A stretch of DNA of 64,000 bases from assembly GCA_015060335.1 (NCBI GenBank), contig SUYR01000008.1, positions 29,436-93,435 of the forward strand, read 5' to 3'. Positions 1 to 7,434 of the stretch are shown here, one piece after another. Position numbers and translations under genes: made by a program. The DNA comes from Bacteroidales bacterium. GTDB lineage: Bacteria; Bacteroidota; Bacteroidia; Bacteroidales; UBA932. The notes beneath the pieces were generated by a model. The model was not told the origin of the DNA, did not search any database, and worked only from the letters and a program-made list of their open reading frames with translations. Each line of letters begins with the position of its first letter. Within the stretch, counting starts at the first letter, position 1.

Positions 1-444
1 ATGTGCCTCGTCAACTGCATAGAACGAGATCTTGATCTCTTTCAGCATCGCCACATTTTCCGGCTTGGTAAGCGATTCCGGAGCTACGTACAGCAGCTTG
101 GTCGAGCCTTTCAGCAGGTCATTCCTGACTTCAGTGATCTGCGCCTTGCTCAGAGACGAGTTCAGGAAATGCGCAATGCCTTCGTTTCCGGCCACGAATC
201 CTCTGATTGCGTCCACCTGATTCTTCATGAGGGCAATCAACGGAGAAATCACGATTGCAGTGCCCTCCATGACGAGGGCAGGCAGCTGGTAGCAAAGCGA
301 CTTCCCACCACCTGTAGGCATGAGCACAAAGGCATTCCCTCCTTCAGTAAGATGGGTTATGATGCGTTCCTGGTCGGCTTTGAACGAATCGAAACCAAAG
401 AACTCTTTCAGTTTTGCATGCAGAATCGATGAGTCTGTTTTCAT
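1..444 (-). CDS. recQ: ATP-dependent DNA helicase RecQ, N-terminal part (cut by window edge)
   Basis: The reverse strand reads MKTDSSILHAKLKEFFGF from 444 down to base 1, giving 148 codons without a stop. The helicase Walker A motif (MPTGGGKSLCYQLPAL) lies at about residues 41-56, and the last visible residues are V-DEAH, so the frame leaves the window exactly at the DEAH box (motif II). This is the start of a superfamily 2 RecQ helicase, a 3'-5' DNA unwinding enzyme of recombination and repair; the second RecA-like domain, zinc-binding/RQC region and HRDC domain would lie to the left. It is transcribed divergently from the FKBP gene. An opposite-strand reading frame of 143 aa over the same bases is a shadow. 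The motifs make the family call secure; the true length is unknown. Confidence 0.95.
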   Translation of the reverse strand, partial: MKTDSSILHAKLKEFFGFDSFKADQERIITHLTEGGNAFVLMPTGGGKSLCYQLPALVMEGTAIVISPLIALMKNQVDAIRGFVAGNEGIAHFLNSSLSKAQITEVRNDLLKGSTKLLYVAPESLTKPENVAMLKEIKISFYAVDEAH

Positions 445-492
445 AACCGGAAAAATTTGGTTTATAAAGTTAACGGAATTTTTTTGAGAACT

Positions 493-500
493 CAAATATT
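493..500 (-). promoter_or_regulatory. possible -7 element for recQ
   Basis: The reverse strand reads AATATTTG, seven of eight matches to the Bacteroidetes -7 consensus TAnnTTTG, about 50 bases before the recQ start. I see no well-spaced -33 TTG, so this is a weak call. Confidence 0.3.
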
Positions 501-566
501 TTCCGCAAGAAAATGGTCAAGAAACGCCAGTATAACAATAAAATTATAAGGTATTAAAAAAATCGT

Positions 567-574
567 TATATTTG
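567..574 (+). promoter_or_regulatory. -7 promoter element for the FKBP/DUF3127 genes
   Basis: TATATTTG matches the Bacteroidetes TAnnTTTG -7 box and lies 44 bases before the FKBP start codon. The region upstream is very AT-rich and has no clear -33 TTTG at the usual spacing, so only the -7 half is supported. Confidence 0.5.
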
Positions 575-618
575 CAGGTTGTATCGACTATTGTAAAACA
601 TTAAATAAAACTAAAACA

Positions 619-1365
619 ATGAAAGCAATCAAATTTTTCGCAGCAGCAGCGCTCGTGGCTACACTTGCGCTTTCATGCAACTCTCAGCCAGACGTAAAGG
701 TTGACGCTGAGCTTCCTACAGCAGCAGAGATCGACACTGTCAGCTACCTTATCGGTGTAAACTTCGGTTCATTCCTCAAAGGAAACAACTTCGCAGAGGA
801 TCTCAAGGAGATCAATATGGCAGAGGTAAAGAAGGGTATGGAAGATTTCCTCAAGGCTGAGGGCAATCCATATGATCCTACTTTCGGTGAGCAGTTCAAG
901 GTAAATCTTGACAGAATGGGTGATGTGCTCAACGGATTCATCTCTAAGAAGCAGACTTACAAGTCAGCTCTCAACCAGGCTAAGGGTGAGGCTTTCCTCG
1001 CAAAGAACGCTCTTAAGGAGAACGTTGATACTACTGCAAGCGGTCTTCAGTACACTATCATCTCAGAGGGAGCTGAGTACAAGGTACAGCCACAGGATAC
1101 AGTTTGGGTTAACTACAAGGGTACTCTCCTTGATGGTACAGTATTCGACGAGAACGATTCTACTCAGTTCGTTGCTAACCGCGTGATCAAGGGTTGGACA
1201 GAAGGTCTTGGTCTTCTCGGAGAAGGTGGAAAGGCTACTCTTTATATTCCTGCAGAGCTTGCATACGGTTCAAGAGGAAACCGCACTATCGAGCCTAACT
1301 CTACTCTTATCTTCGATGTAGAGGTTCTTAAGGTCGGCAAGTTCGTACCAAAGGAAGATAAATAA
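619..1365 (+). CDS. FKBP-type peptidyl-prolyl cis-trans isomerase, lipoprotein
   Basis: 248 aa. The N-terminus is a lipoprotein signal peptide (FFAAAALVATLALSC, lipobox Cys20), so the protein should be anchored to a membrane on the periplasmic side. Residues of about 30-130 form the helical N-terminal segment found in FkpA/Mip-type dimerising FKBPs. The C-terminal FKBP fold, about residues 150-242, shows VWVNYKGTLLDGTVFDEN, VIKGWTEGL, and IPAELAYGSRG, the usual active-site landmarks. It would catalyse proline isomerisation and assist folding of exported proteins. The DUF3127 gene starts three bases after its stop, so the two are likely co-transcribed. The family call is firm; the client proteins are unknown. 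Confidence 0.93.
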   Translation: MKAIKFFAAAALVATLALSCNSQPDVKVDAELPTAAEIDTVSYLIGVNFGSFLKGNNFAEDLKEINMAEVKKGMEDFLKAEGNPYDPTFGEQFKVNLDRMGDVLNGFISKKQTYKSALNQAKGEAFLAKNALKENVDTTASGLQYTIISEGAEYKVQPQDTVWVNYKGTLLDGTVFDENDSTQFVANRVIKGWTEGLGLLGEGGKATLYIPAELAYGSRGNRTIEPNSTLIFDVEVLKVGKFVPKEDK

Positions 1366-1368
1366 TTA

Positions 1369-1776
1369 ATGGCTTTGGAACTTGAGGGCAGGATTGCCCG
1401 CAAACTCAATGTACAGACAGGCACCTCGGCAAGAGGTGCTTGGTCTAAACAGGAGTTTATACTTGAGTATCAGGAAGGAAATTTCCCTTCACAGATATGT
1501 ATGAATGTCTGGGGAGAAGACAAGGTCAGGGATCTTGATAAATATCAGGTCGGCGACAAGGTAAAGGTTTCCTTCAATCTCAGCAGCCGTGAATTCAACG
1601 GACGCTGGTACACAGATGTAAGAGCATGGAGAATCGAGCCTGCAGGTCAGGCAGCCCCTCAGCAGGGATATGACTACGCTCAGTCAGCAGCATCATACGC
1701 TGCCCCTACAGGAGCTCCGATGCCTACAATCGATGATCTCCCGGCAGAAAATTCTGACGACGATCTGCCGTTTTAA
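1369..1776 (+). CDS. DUF3127 OB-fold protein with an SSB-like C-terminal tip
   Basis: 135 aa. Residues 1-95 match the DUF3127 pattern known from Bacteroidetes (start MALELEGRIARKLNVQTG, core KQEFILEYQEGNFPSQICMNVWG, VKVSFNLSSREFNGRWYTDVRAWRI split over two strands), a family thought to have a single-strand-DNA-binding-like OB fold. A low-complexity Gln/Ala/Tyr linker follows (about 95-118), and the protein ends in an acidic tail, SDDDLPF. That ending closely resembles the DDDIPF tip with which bacterial SSB recruits RecQ, RecJ and other repair enzymes. The gene lies three bases after the FKBP gene, and recQ is the divergent neighbour. Binding of ssDNA is inferred from fold family and tail, not shown. 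Confidence 0.85.
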   Translation: MALELEGRIARKLNVQTGTSARGAWSKQEFILEYQEGNFPSQICMNVWGEDKVRDLDKYQVGDKVKVSFNLSSREFNGRWYTDVRAWRIEPAGQAAPQQGYDYAQSAASYAAPTGAPMPTIDDLPAENSDDDLPF

Positions 1777-1780
1777 TCCT

Positions 1781-1828
1781 AAAAAGAAGCTGTATTCCTA
1801 GGAAAAGTCTTAGAATACAGCTTCTTTT
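1781..1828. terminator. bidirectional intrinsic terminator
   Basis: A 14-bp inverted repeat (AAGAAGCTGTATTC at 1784-1797 and its complement at 1813-1826) with an A-run on the left and a T-run on the right. It sits between two convergent genes and can end transcription from both sides. Confidence 0.85.
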
Positions 1829-1845
1829 CTATTCAGCTGGTGCTG

Positions 1846-4800
1846 TCAGACATGTTTCGGCAGAGTGACTGTGAATGATGCACCGCCCAGACCGAATGAT
1901 TTGCTGTAGGTAATCGTACCTTCGCACTTTTCTATGATATTGCGGCATATTGCAAGACCAAGACCGGTTCCGCCACTCTTGGTCGTGAAGTTAGGCGTGA
2001 AAAGCTTGCTGAGATTCTCCTCCTTCACTCCCGGTCCGTTGTCATCTACGACGATATCGTAATAGCCGTCCTTGTTGCTGTTTCGGAGTGCTATCACCAC
2101 CTTTCCTGCAAGTGCTTCCTCTCCGTTCTCGGTCATCTCTTTCTGGCGTATTTCCACAGCCTGAAGGGCGTTGGCAATCAGATTTACAAATACGCGTATC
2201 AGCTGAGGACGAGGCGCCATTACATATGCTTCCTGCATGCCTATATACCCTATGCTGATATTTTCCTTATTATCAAAAATCAGTATCTGGTCGCGTAGGG
2301 TCTTGTCAAGATCCACAAGCACAGGCTCCTCACTATACAGCTTTGCGAATGTAGAGAATTCGTTTGCAGTTTCTGTCAATATGTCGATATGCTCCAGAAC
2401 CACTTCTGAGACCTTGTCGAACTTTTCTTCCCATTTAGGGTTGCCGTTGGTCTTAAGCCTTATAAGTCTCTGGATTTCCAGCTTTATCGGTGTAAGCGGA
2501 TTCTTGATCTCGTGGGCTACCTGACGCGCCATCTGGCTCCATGCCTTGTCTCTTTCTGCCTGTGCGAGACGTATTGTAGAGTCATTCAGTTCCTGTACCA
2601 TTCTGTTATAGGCCTCCACAAGTGAAGATATCTCATCTTCTCGCTGATATGTGATCGGCTTAAGAGTATGAATATCAGTTGCTCCCATCTTCTTGCCCAT
2701 TTCAAGAAGAGGCTCGAACATTTCATTGACTGACCTCGTGCTGAATATAAGTGAAATTATAAGCAGCAGCAGGAACAGGTTTACAAGCAGGGCAGCGTGG
2801 AAGAACGCCTCTCTGCGGAAATCATAGTCTCCTTCCGTATAAGGCGAGCTCACTATCGCCACTATATCCCTGTTTCCGTTCATGATAGGAGCATAGAGAG
2901 TCCAGTACTTGAAGTCAGCAATATTTTCCTGACCTATGAAGAATCTCTGATTCAGATGTCTTATGTTGTGGAATGCTTCCTGATCGATACGGTTTCCAAG
3001 TATCATCTTGTCGAACACTTCCGGTGTGGAAGAATAGAATACTTTTCCCTCCGGGGTATATAGAGTGATGTCTGATTTTGTGGTTCCGCTTATGTTTTCC
3101 AACGATGACCTGAACATAGGTGTCGCCATATCTGATTGATTCACAACACCTTTCGCGTTGGTCTCGATCAACGCCTGGATAGTGGTTATGCGCGAAGACA
3201 TCAGGTTACGCATGTTTTCCTCGTTCCTTTTATATACGAAGAATACGCTCACTACAGTCAGACTCACAAGGATGAGAGTGGACGTAGTGAACAATATCGT
3301 ATTGATGCGGGTCCTGAAGTAGTTGCTTCTGAATACTGATTTCTTTTCTGAATGTATGAACAGCATCAGCAGACCGAGTATTGCGAGGAAAAGGTATGAG
3401 AATGATGTGAAATATACGATCCCGCTACGTTTCGGACGAGATATTATGATGGTTTCGTTTTCTCCTACCTTGTGGATGAAATGCGTATATCCGTCAAATC
3501 GCGTCACTGCCTCTTCCGAGCCGTCAGGCATGGTGCCCCTGAACTGCTCTGCGATAGTAGGGAAAGGATAGTTGCCTTTGTATGAGGTGAGTCTGCCTTC
3601 TGAATATTTTGCATATGAGTAGAACGAAGGGATGTTGATGTCTCCCTGTGTGGCGAATTTTCCGAGAATGCTGTAATATCCTGTATTGCCGTAGCTGGAG
3701 TTAGGTTCTATTTCAAGAAGCATTCTCGCCAGCCCGCGTTCTTTCGAATAGTATATGAAAGTTCCCAGATATCTGCTGTGTCCTATACCGTCAGATATGA
3801 ACATGAATCTAGATCCGTCAGATATCGGACTTCCGCTTCTCATCATGTCATTGTACTGCCGTATCAGGGTCTGGTTGTCGTTACGCAGTATTATCAGACT
3901 GATGCTGTAATTGTGTCTGATACGGGAAAGATAATTGTCTGTTATCCTGTTCAGAATGATTCCCTCTGCATTGTCGAGGTCGGACAGTGATGATATGATC
4001 TGGTCCGTGGCAATGTCGTCCTCGATGGCCTTGAGCCGGATTTCCAGTCCCAGATCTCTTTCGATAGCAAGCCTGTTGGCCCATACGGAGACTCTTTCCT
4101 GCTCTCTGCCGAATCCGAGAATGCCTACTGTTACGCTGAAATATGCAGTGCAGCATAGGGCGAATATTGCCAGATTCCTCCGTGAGAACATATTCAGACG
4201 CACACTCCAGAGGCCTCTCAGCACAGGGCTTAACATCTGCATGTACAGAAGTGTGCTGCTCAGGATTCCTACGTAGGATACATATACAAGTACGGTATAT
4301 GGAATGTTGCTGTTCCATCTGTATAGTTCAAGAGATATGTTTGAGTTCAGGAGAAGACTTTTCAGTGTGAAATGTATATAGACGGCATTGAACAGTATCG
4401 CTGCAAGAACAACTGCTCCGTAGAATGCCAGACTCTTCTTCTTTATGAATCTGCCCTCGCGAATTTTTCCTTCGATCGCATCTTTTGCAAGATAGGTGCA
4501 GAATCCTATGAGGCTTATATATGTATTGATAAGTAAGAGTGCTCCCAATGAAAACAGTACCTGCCCGTCAGCATATGTGGTTGGGGAGAATATGTCCACA
4601 TGCCCGTTCATTTTCACTCCCCATACAAATGACAGGATTGTAAGGAATGTGAGGATTGACAGGACTGAAAGATAGGCCTTCAATGTCCTGTGTCCAGCCA
4701 TGAACAGCAGGGTTGACAGGGTGAACAGCAGCAGGCCAACCCATTTCATTATCGAGTCGTCAAGGAATGGAGCTGCAGTACTGCTGTTTCCATGAATCTT

Positions 4801-5415
4801 GAAGAGAGGAGTTCCATGGATATATACGGCAGATCCTCCGCTGAAGTTCAGAGGCGTCACCGAATATCTGTCTGAAATGTTCAGGTGGGGGTTCACGCCG
4901 TTTGCGTTTCCGTTGATATCGTCGATGAGCGTGTTCTTTATCTCTATTCCGGCTATGACCTTTTCTCCGGAAGGATTTTCCGCTGACTTTACAATATACC
5001 ACTTCGGACCGAGATTCATGTATGAATACTCGTCGGTGACCTCGGTAAGAGGGGATATGATCCTGCTTCTCAGATTGGTAAGTCTCTGGAAGACCATCCT
5101 GTTGCTTATGTCATCATTGAGAACGGAGAACTGATTGGACCAGAACTTGAGAGAATCATTCACGTATTTGTATATGACCATGTCTTCCGGCAGGTCATCC
5201 AGACAGATATGCTCGTCGGAATCAGGGCTTAGGGCATGTTCTACATATTGCTCGAGCACCTCTATCCTGCCTTCTAACTTCATCCGGACATATCTGGCTA
5301 CACGGTCGGTGTCTCCGGTGCCGTTGTTTCCGACCACTGACAGCAGGAACATCGCTATGGCCAGAATGAATGTCGCCAACGTGCAGCGGCTGTATATCTT
5401 TTTTCTGTCAAGCAT
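1846..5415 (-). CDS. large membrane sensor histidine kinase (NtrY-like, orphan)
   Basis: 1189 aa. A transmembrane segment near residues 10-28 is followed by a long extracytoplasmic part, a cluster of membrane helices at about 225-440, a second sensor region, another membrane helix near 660-690 and one near 850-875. A HAMP-like linker (LLEMGKKMGATDIHTLKPI) leads to the dimerisation/phosphoacceptor helix RQVAHEIKNPLTPIKLEIQ with the phosphorylated His at about 968. The ATPase domain shows N-box NLIANALQAV, G1 DDNGPGV and G2 GGTGLGLAICRNI. The H-E-x-x-N-P-L-T-P-I form is typical of NtrY-type kinases. No response regulator is encoded nearby, so its partner is elsewhere. The gene starts two bases after rlmH and probably shares its transcript. 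Unusually long for a histidine kinase; signal unknown. Confidence 0.88.
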   Translation of the reverse strand: MLDRKKIYSRCTLATFILAIAMFLLSVVGNNGTGDTDRVARYVRMKLEGRIEVLEQYVEHALSPDSDEHICLDDLPEDMVIYKYVNDSLKFWSNQFSVLNDDISNRMVFQRLTNLRSRIISPLTEVTDEYSYMNLGPKWYIVKSAENPSGEKVIAGIEIKNTLIDDINGNANGVNPHLNISDRYSVTPLNFSGGSAVYIHGTPLFKIHGNSSTAAPFLDDSIMKWVGLLLFTLSTLLFMAGHRTLKAYLSVLSILTFLTILSFVWGVKMNGHVDIFSPTTYADGQVLFSLGALLLINTYISLIGFCTYLAKDAIEGKIREGRFIKKKSLAFYGAVVLAAILFNAVYIHFTLKSLLLNSNISLELYRWNSNIPYTVLVYVSYVGILSSTLLYMQMLSPVLRGLWSVRLNMFSRRNLAIFALCCTAYFSVTVGILGFGREQERVSVWANRLAIERDLGLEIRLKAIEDDIATDQIISSLSDLDNAEGIILNRITDNYLSRIRHNYSISLIILRNDNQTLIRQYNDMMRSGSPISDGSRFMFISDGIGHSRYLGTFIYYSKERGLARMLLEIEPNSSYGNTGYYSILGKFATQGDINIPSFYSYAKYSEGRLTSYKGNYPFPTIAEQFRGTMPDGSEEAVTRFDGYTHFIHKVGENETIIISRPKRSGIVYFTSFSYLFLAILGLLMLFIHSEKKSVFRSNYFRTRINTILFTTSTLILVSLTVVSVFFVYKRNEENMRNLMSSRITTIQALIETNAKGVVNQSDMATPMFRSSLENISGTTKSDITLYTPEGKVFYSSTPEVFDKMILGNRIDQEAFHNIRHLNQRFFIGQENIADFKYWTLYAPIMNGNRDIVAIVSSPYTEGDYDFRREAFFHAALLVNLFLLLLIISLIFSTRSVNEMFEPLLEMGKKMGATDIHTLKPITYQREDEISSLVEAYNRMVQELNDSTIRLAQAERDKAWSQMARQVAHEIKNPLTPIKLEIQRLIRLKTNGNPKWEEKFDKVSEVVLEHIDILTETANEFSTFAKLYSEEPVLVDLDKTLRDQILIFDNKENISIGYIGMQEAYVMAPRPQLIRVFVNLIANALQAVEIRQKEMTENGEEALAGKVVIALRNSNKDGYYDIVVDDNGPGVKEENLSKLFTPNFTTKSGGTGLGLAICRNIIEKCEGTITYSKSFGLGGASFTVTLPKHV

Positions 5416-5417
5416 AG

Positions 5418-5891
5418 TTATTCGTGGTGATATGGTTCTCCTCTCATTATTGTGAATGCTCTGTATATCTGTTCTGCAAAAATCGCTCTTACCATCTGAT
5501 GGGAGAATGTCATTCTTGACAAGGATATCTTTGAGTTTGCCCTGCGATATACTTCATCGGAAAAGCCAAAGGCTCCACCGATTATGAATACGATGTCCTT
5601 TCCCTCGTAAGTTATCTTCTTCTGCAGCAGAGATGCAAAATCTACGGACGTATATTCCTTGCCGTGTTCGTCCATCAGAATCACATCGTCCGAAGGTTTC
5701 AGGTTTTTCAATATCAGTTCTCCTTCCTTGGTCTTGATCTGATCTTTTGAGAGTGCGGAAACATTCTTCAGTTCAGGTATTTCGCTGATAGTGAATGGTA
5801 TATAATGCTTGAGCCTGGAAACATAAATATCTGTTCCCTGCTTGACCCAATCCTTGTCTGTCTTTCCTACAGTCAGTAATGTAATTTTCAT
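5418..5891 (-). CDS. rlmH: 23S rRNA (pseudouridine1915-N3)-methyltransferase RlmH
   Basis: 157 aa, the usual length for this SPOUT-fold enzyme. The sequence begins MKITLLTVGKTDKDWVKQG and has the conserved C-terminal half FIIGGAFGFSDEVYRRA and SHQMVRAIFAEQIYRAF, which form the knotted SAM-binding site. It methylates pseudouridine 1915 in helix 69 of 23S rRNA, acting on assembled ribosomes. It heads a two-gene leftward unit with the sensor kinase two bases downstream. Upstream is the intergenic region shared with the divergent DUF4783 gene. Confidence 0.95.
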   Translation of the reverse strand: MKITLLTVGKTDKDWVKQGTDIYVSRLKHYIPFTISEIPELKNVSALSKDQIKTKEGELILKNLKPSDDVILMDEHGKEYTSVDFASLLQKKITYEGKDIVFIIGGAFGFSDEVYRRANSKISLSRMTFSHQMVRAIFAEQIYRAFTIMRGEPYHHE

Positions 5892-5991
5892 TCGACTAAT
5901 TTTACAAAAGGTAAAAATAATGATTTTTGGCGATTATCGTCTGAAAAATCCTCACTATTCATAAAAATATAGAATGGTTTGAAATTTGTAG

Positions 5992-5999
5992 TATATTTG
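5992..5999 (+). promoter_or_regulatory. -7 promoter element for the DUF4783 gene
   Basis: TATATTTG, a full match to the Bacteroidetes -7 consensus, 19 bases before the start codon at 6019. This implies a very short leader. No -33 TTTG is visible at 19-22 bases. Confidence 0.5.
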
Positions 6000-6018
6000 C
6001 ATCGTTACTTTTCCCTTT

Positions 6019-6426
6019 ATGACCAGAAGAATCTTATCAAATATCATCATGGCGGCGGCATTTCTGCTTCCGTTGGAGAGTGCTGCTCAGAATAAAGGAT
6101 ATGATGTGTTTACTCCGATATCCAAATATATGGCATGCGGAGATGCGGACCGTCTGTCTGCTTGGTTCTCTGATAATCTGGAGATAACGATTTTCACCAC
6201 GTCAAACAATTCCAGCAGTAATCAGGCGCGACAGATCATGAAATCCTTCTTCAAGTCATATACTCCGCGTTCGTTCGAGATCAGTCACAAGGCTGGACGC
6301 TCGAATATGAAATATGCCTTGGGAACTTTGAATGCCGGCGGAGAGATGTTTCTTGTGACGATTTTTGTCAATCTGAAGGATACTGACTACAGAATACAGC
6401 AGATCAAGATCGAACGGCTCGACTGA
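6019..6426 (+). CDS. DUF4783 family secreted protein
   Basis: 135 aa. The N-terminus MTRRILSNIIMAAAFLLP and the following SAAQ look like a cleavable signal peptide ending near residue 24. The remainder (DVFTPISKYMACGDADRLSAW, SNNSSSNQARQIMKSFF, YALGTLNAGGEMFLVTIFV) fits the DUF4783 family, small periplasmic proteins of Bacteroidetes with an NTF2/cystatin-like alpha-beta fold and no assigned function. It stands alone, with its own -7 box upstream and a hairpin repeat between it and the convergent exonuclease gene. Confidence 0.75.
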   Translation: MTRRILSNIIMAAAFLLPLESAAQNKGYDVFTPISKYMACGDADRLSAWFSDNLEITIFTTSNNSSSNQARQIMKSFFKSYTPRSFEISHKAGRSNMKYALGTLNAGGEMFLVTIFVNLKDTDYRIQQIKIERLD

Positions 6427-6458
6427 CAACTACTTGATTTGCAATCTGATACGAACAA

Positions 6459-6510
6459 TGCCTGCGTCCCTTGGGGCGCAGGCATTTGATTTAACTCGTT
6501 GGTAATCAAG
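6459..6510 (+). repeat. intergenic hairpin-plus-tail repeat, copy A
   Basis: A hairpin with an 8-bp stem (TGCCTGCG at 6459-6466, CGCAGGCA at 6477-6484) is followed by a T-rich tail containing TTTAACTCGTTGGTAATCA. The same hairpin and tail recur after murB (29.07 kb) and after the O-methyltransferase gene (36.0 kb). A related motif (AACTACTTGATTTGCAATC) also precedes the hairpin at 6429. It lies between convergent genes and can serve as a terminator, but the conserved tail suggests a dispersed repeat. Confidence 0.7.
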
Positions 6511-6529
6511 CTGTTGGGTATTCTGACGA

Positions 6530-7288
6530 TTATTCGATTGTCAGTTCCACGGGACAATGGTCGGATCCGAATATTTCTGTGTGGATCTTTGCTCCTGCAA
6601 GTCTTGGCTTGAGATTCTCGCTGACTACAAAATAATCGATACGCCACCCTACATTCTTCTGACGGGCCTGGAATCGGTACGACCACCATGAATAGATGTC
6701 TGTCTGGTCAGGGTAGAAATGCCTGAATGTGTCGATGAAGCCGGCGTCTAGCAGATTCGTGAACTGCCCTCGTTCCTGGTCTGTGAATCCGGGATTCATC
6801 CTGTTGGTCTTCGGATTCTTAAGGTCGATCTCCTTGTGGGCGACGTTAAGGTCTCCGCAGACAATCACTCCTTTTCCGCCTGAGGCAAGTCTGCACAGGT
6901 ACTCCCTGAAGTCATCCTCCCATCTCATCCTGTAATCCAGCCTTTTCAGACCATCCTGAGCATTAGGTACATATACGCACACAAGATAGAAATCTTCCAT
7001 CTCAAGGGTAATCACTCTGCCTTCGTGGTCGTGCTCGTCTATGCCGATACCGTAGCTAACGGAAAGCGGCTCGTGTCTGGTATATATCGCAGTCCCGGAG
7101 TAACCTTTCTTGTCAGCATAATTCCAATAAGACCTGTATCCGAGAAACTCCAGGTCGATCTGTCCTGCCTGCAGCTTGGTCTCCTGCAGACAGAAGAAGT
7201 CGGCGTCAAGGTCTTCAAATATTTCGGCAAACCCTTTGCCGCACACGGCCCTGAGACCGTTGACATTCCATGAAATGAACTTATACAT
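6530..7288 (-). CDS. xth: exodeoxyribonuclease III
   Basis: 252 aa, normal length for the ExoIII/AP endonuclease family. Landmarks in order: MYKFISWNVNGLRAV (metal-site Asn), FFCLQETKLQ (catalytic Glu), GYSGTAIYT, VCGDLNVAHKEIDL (catalytic Asp-Asn pair), YSWWSYRFQARQKNVGWRIDYF, and the final SDHCPVEL (Asp-His). It cleaves DNA at abasic sites and degrades duplex DNA 3'-5' in base excision repair. It stands alone on the reverse strand. Confidence 0.95.
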   Translation of the reverse strand: MYKFISWNVNGLRAVCGKGFAEIFEDLDADFFCLQETKLQAGQIDLEFLGYRSYWNYADKKGYSGTAIYTRHEPLSVSYGIGIDEHDHEGRVITLEMEDFYLVCVYVPNAQDGLKRLDYRMRWEDDFREYLCRLASGGKGVIVCGDLNVAHKEIDLKNPKTNRMNPGFTDQERGQFTNLLDAGFIDTFRHFYPDQTDIYSWWSYRFQARQKNVGWRIDYFVVSENLKPRLAGAKIHTEIFGSDHCPVELTIE

Positions 7289-7369
7289 ATCTTGTTTTCA
7301 GTTTGTCTGTTGCGAAAATAATATTTTTCTTTCAACAGCGGAAATATCTGCTACGTTTTATAATAGAAA

Positions 7370-7409
7370 CTGTTCCAGATACCCACAAAATTCAGGGTAC
7401 CTGGAACAG
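7370..7409. terminator. hairpin after the lipoprotein operon (GGTACCTGGAAC type)
   Basis: Near-perfect 14-bp inverted repeat: CTGTTCCAGATACC at 7370-7383 and GGTACCTGGAACAG at 7396-7409, with one mismatch. It lies 26 bases beyond the stop of the leftward lipoprotein gene and probably ends that transcript. The arms closely resemble the hairpin after the RAYT gene at 16.88 kb. Confidence 0.6.
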
Positions 7410-7434
7410 TAATCTTTCCGCAACGTATCAGATT

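Noticed and set aside
1..432. 143-aa forward reading frame at the window start
   Set aside because: The opposite strand encodes RecQ with Walker A and DEAH motifs in good order; the forward frame has no recognisable feature.
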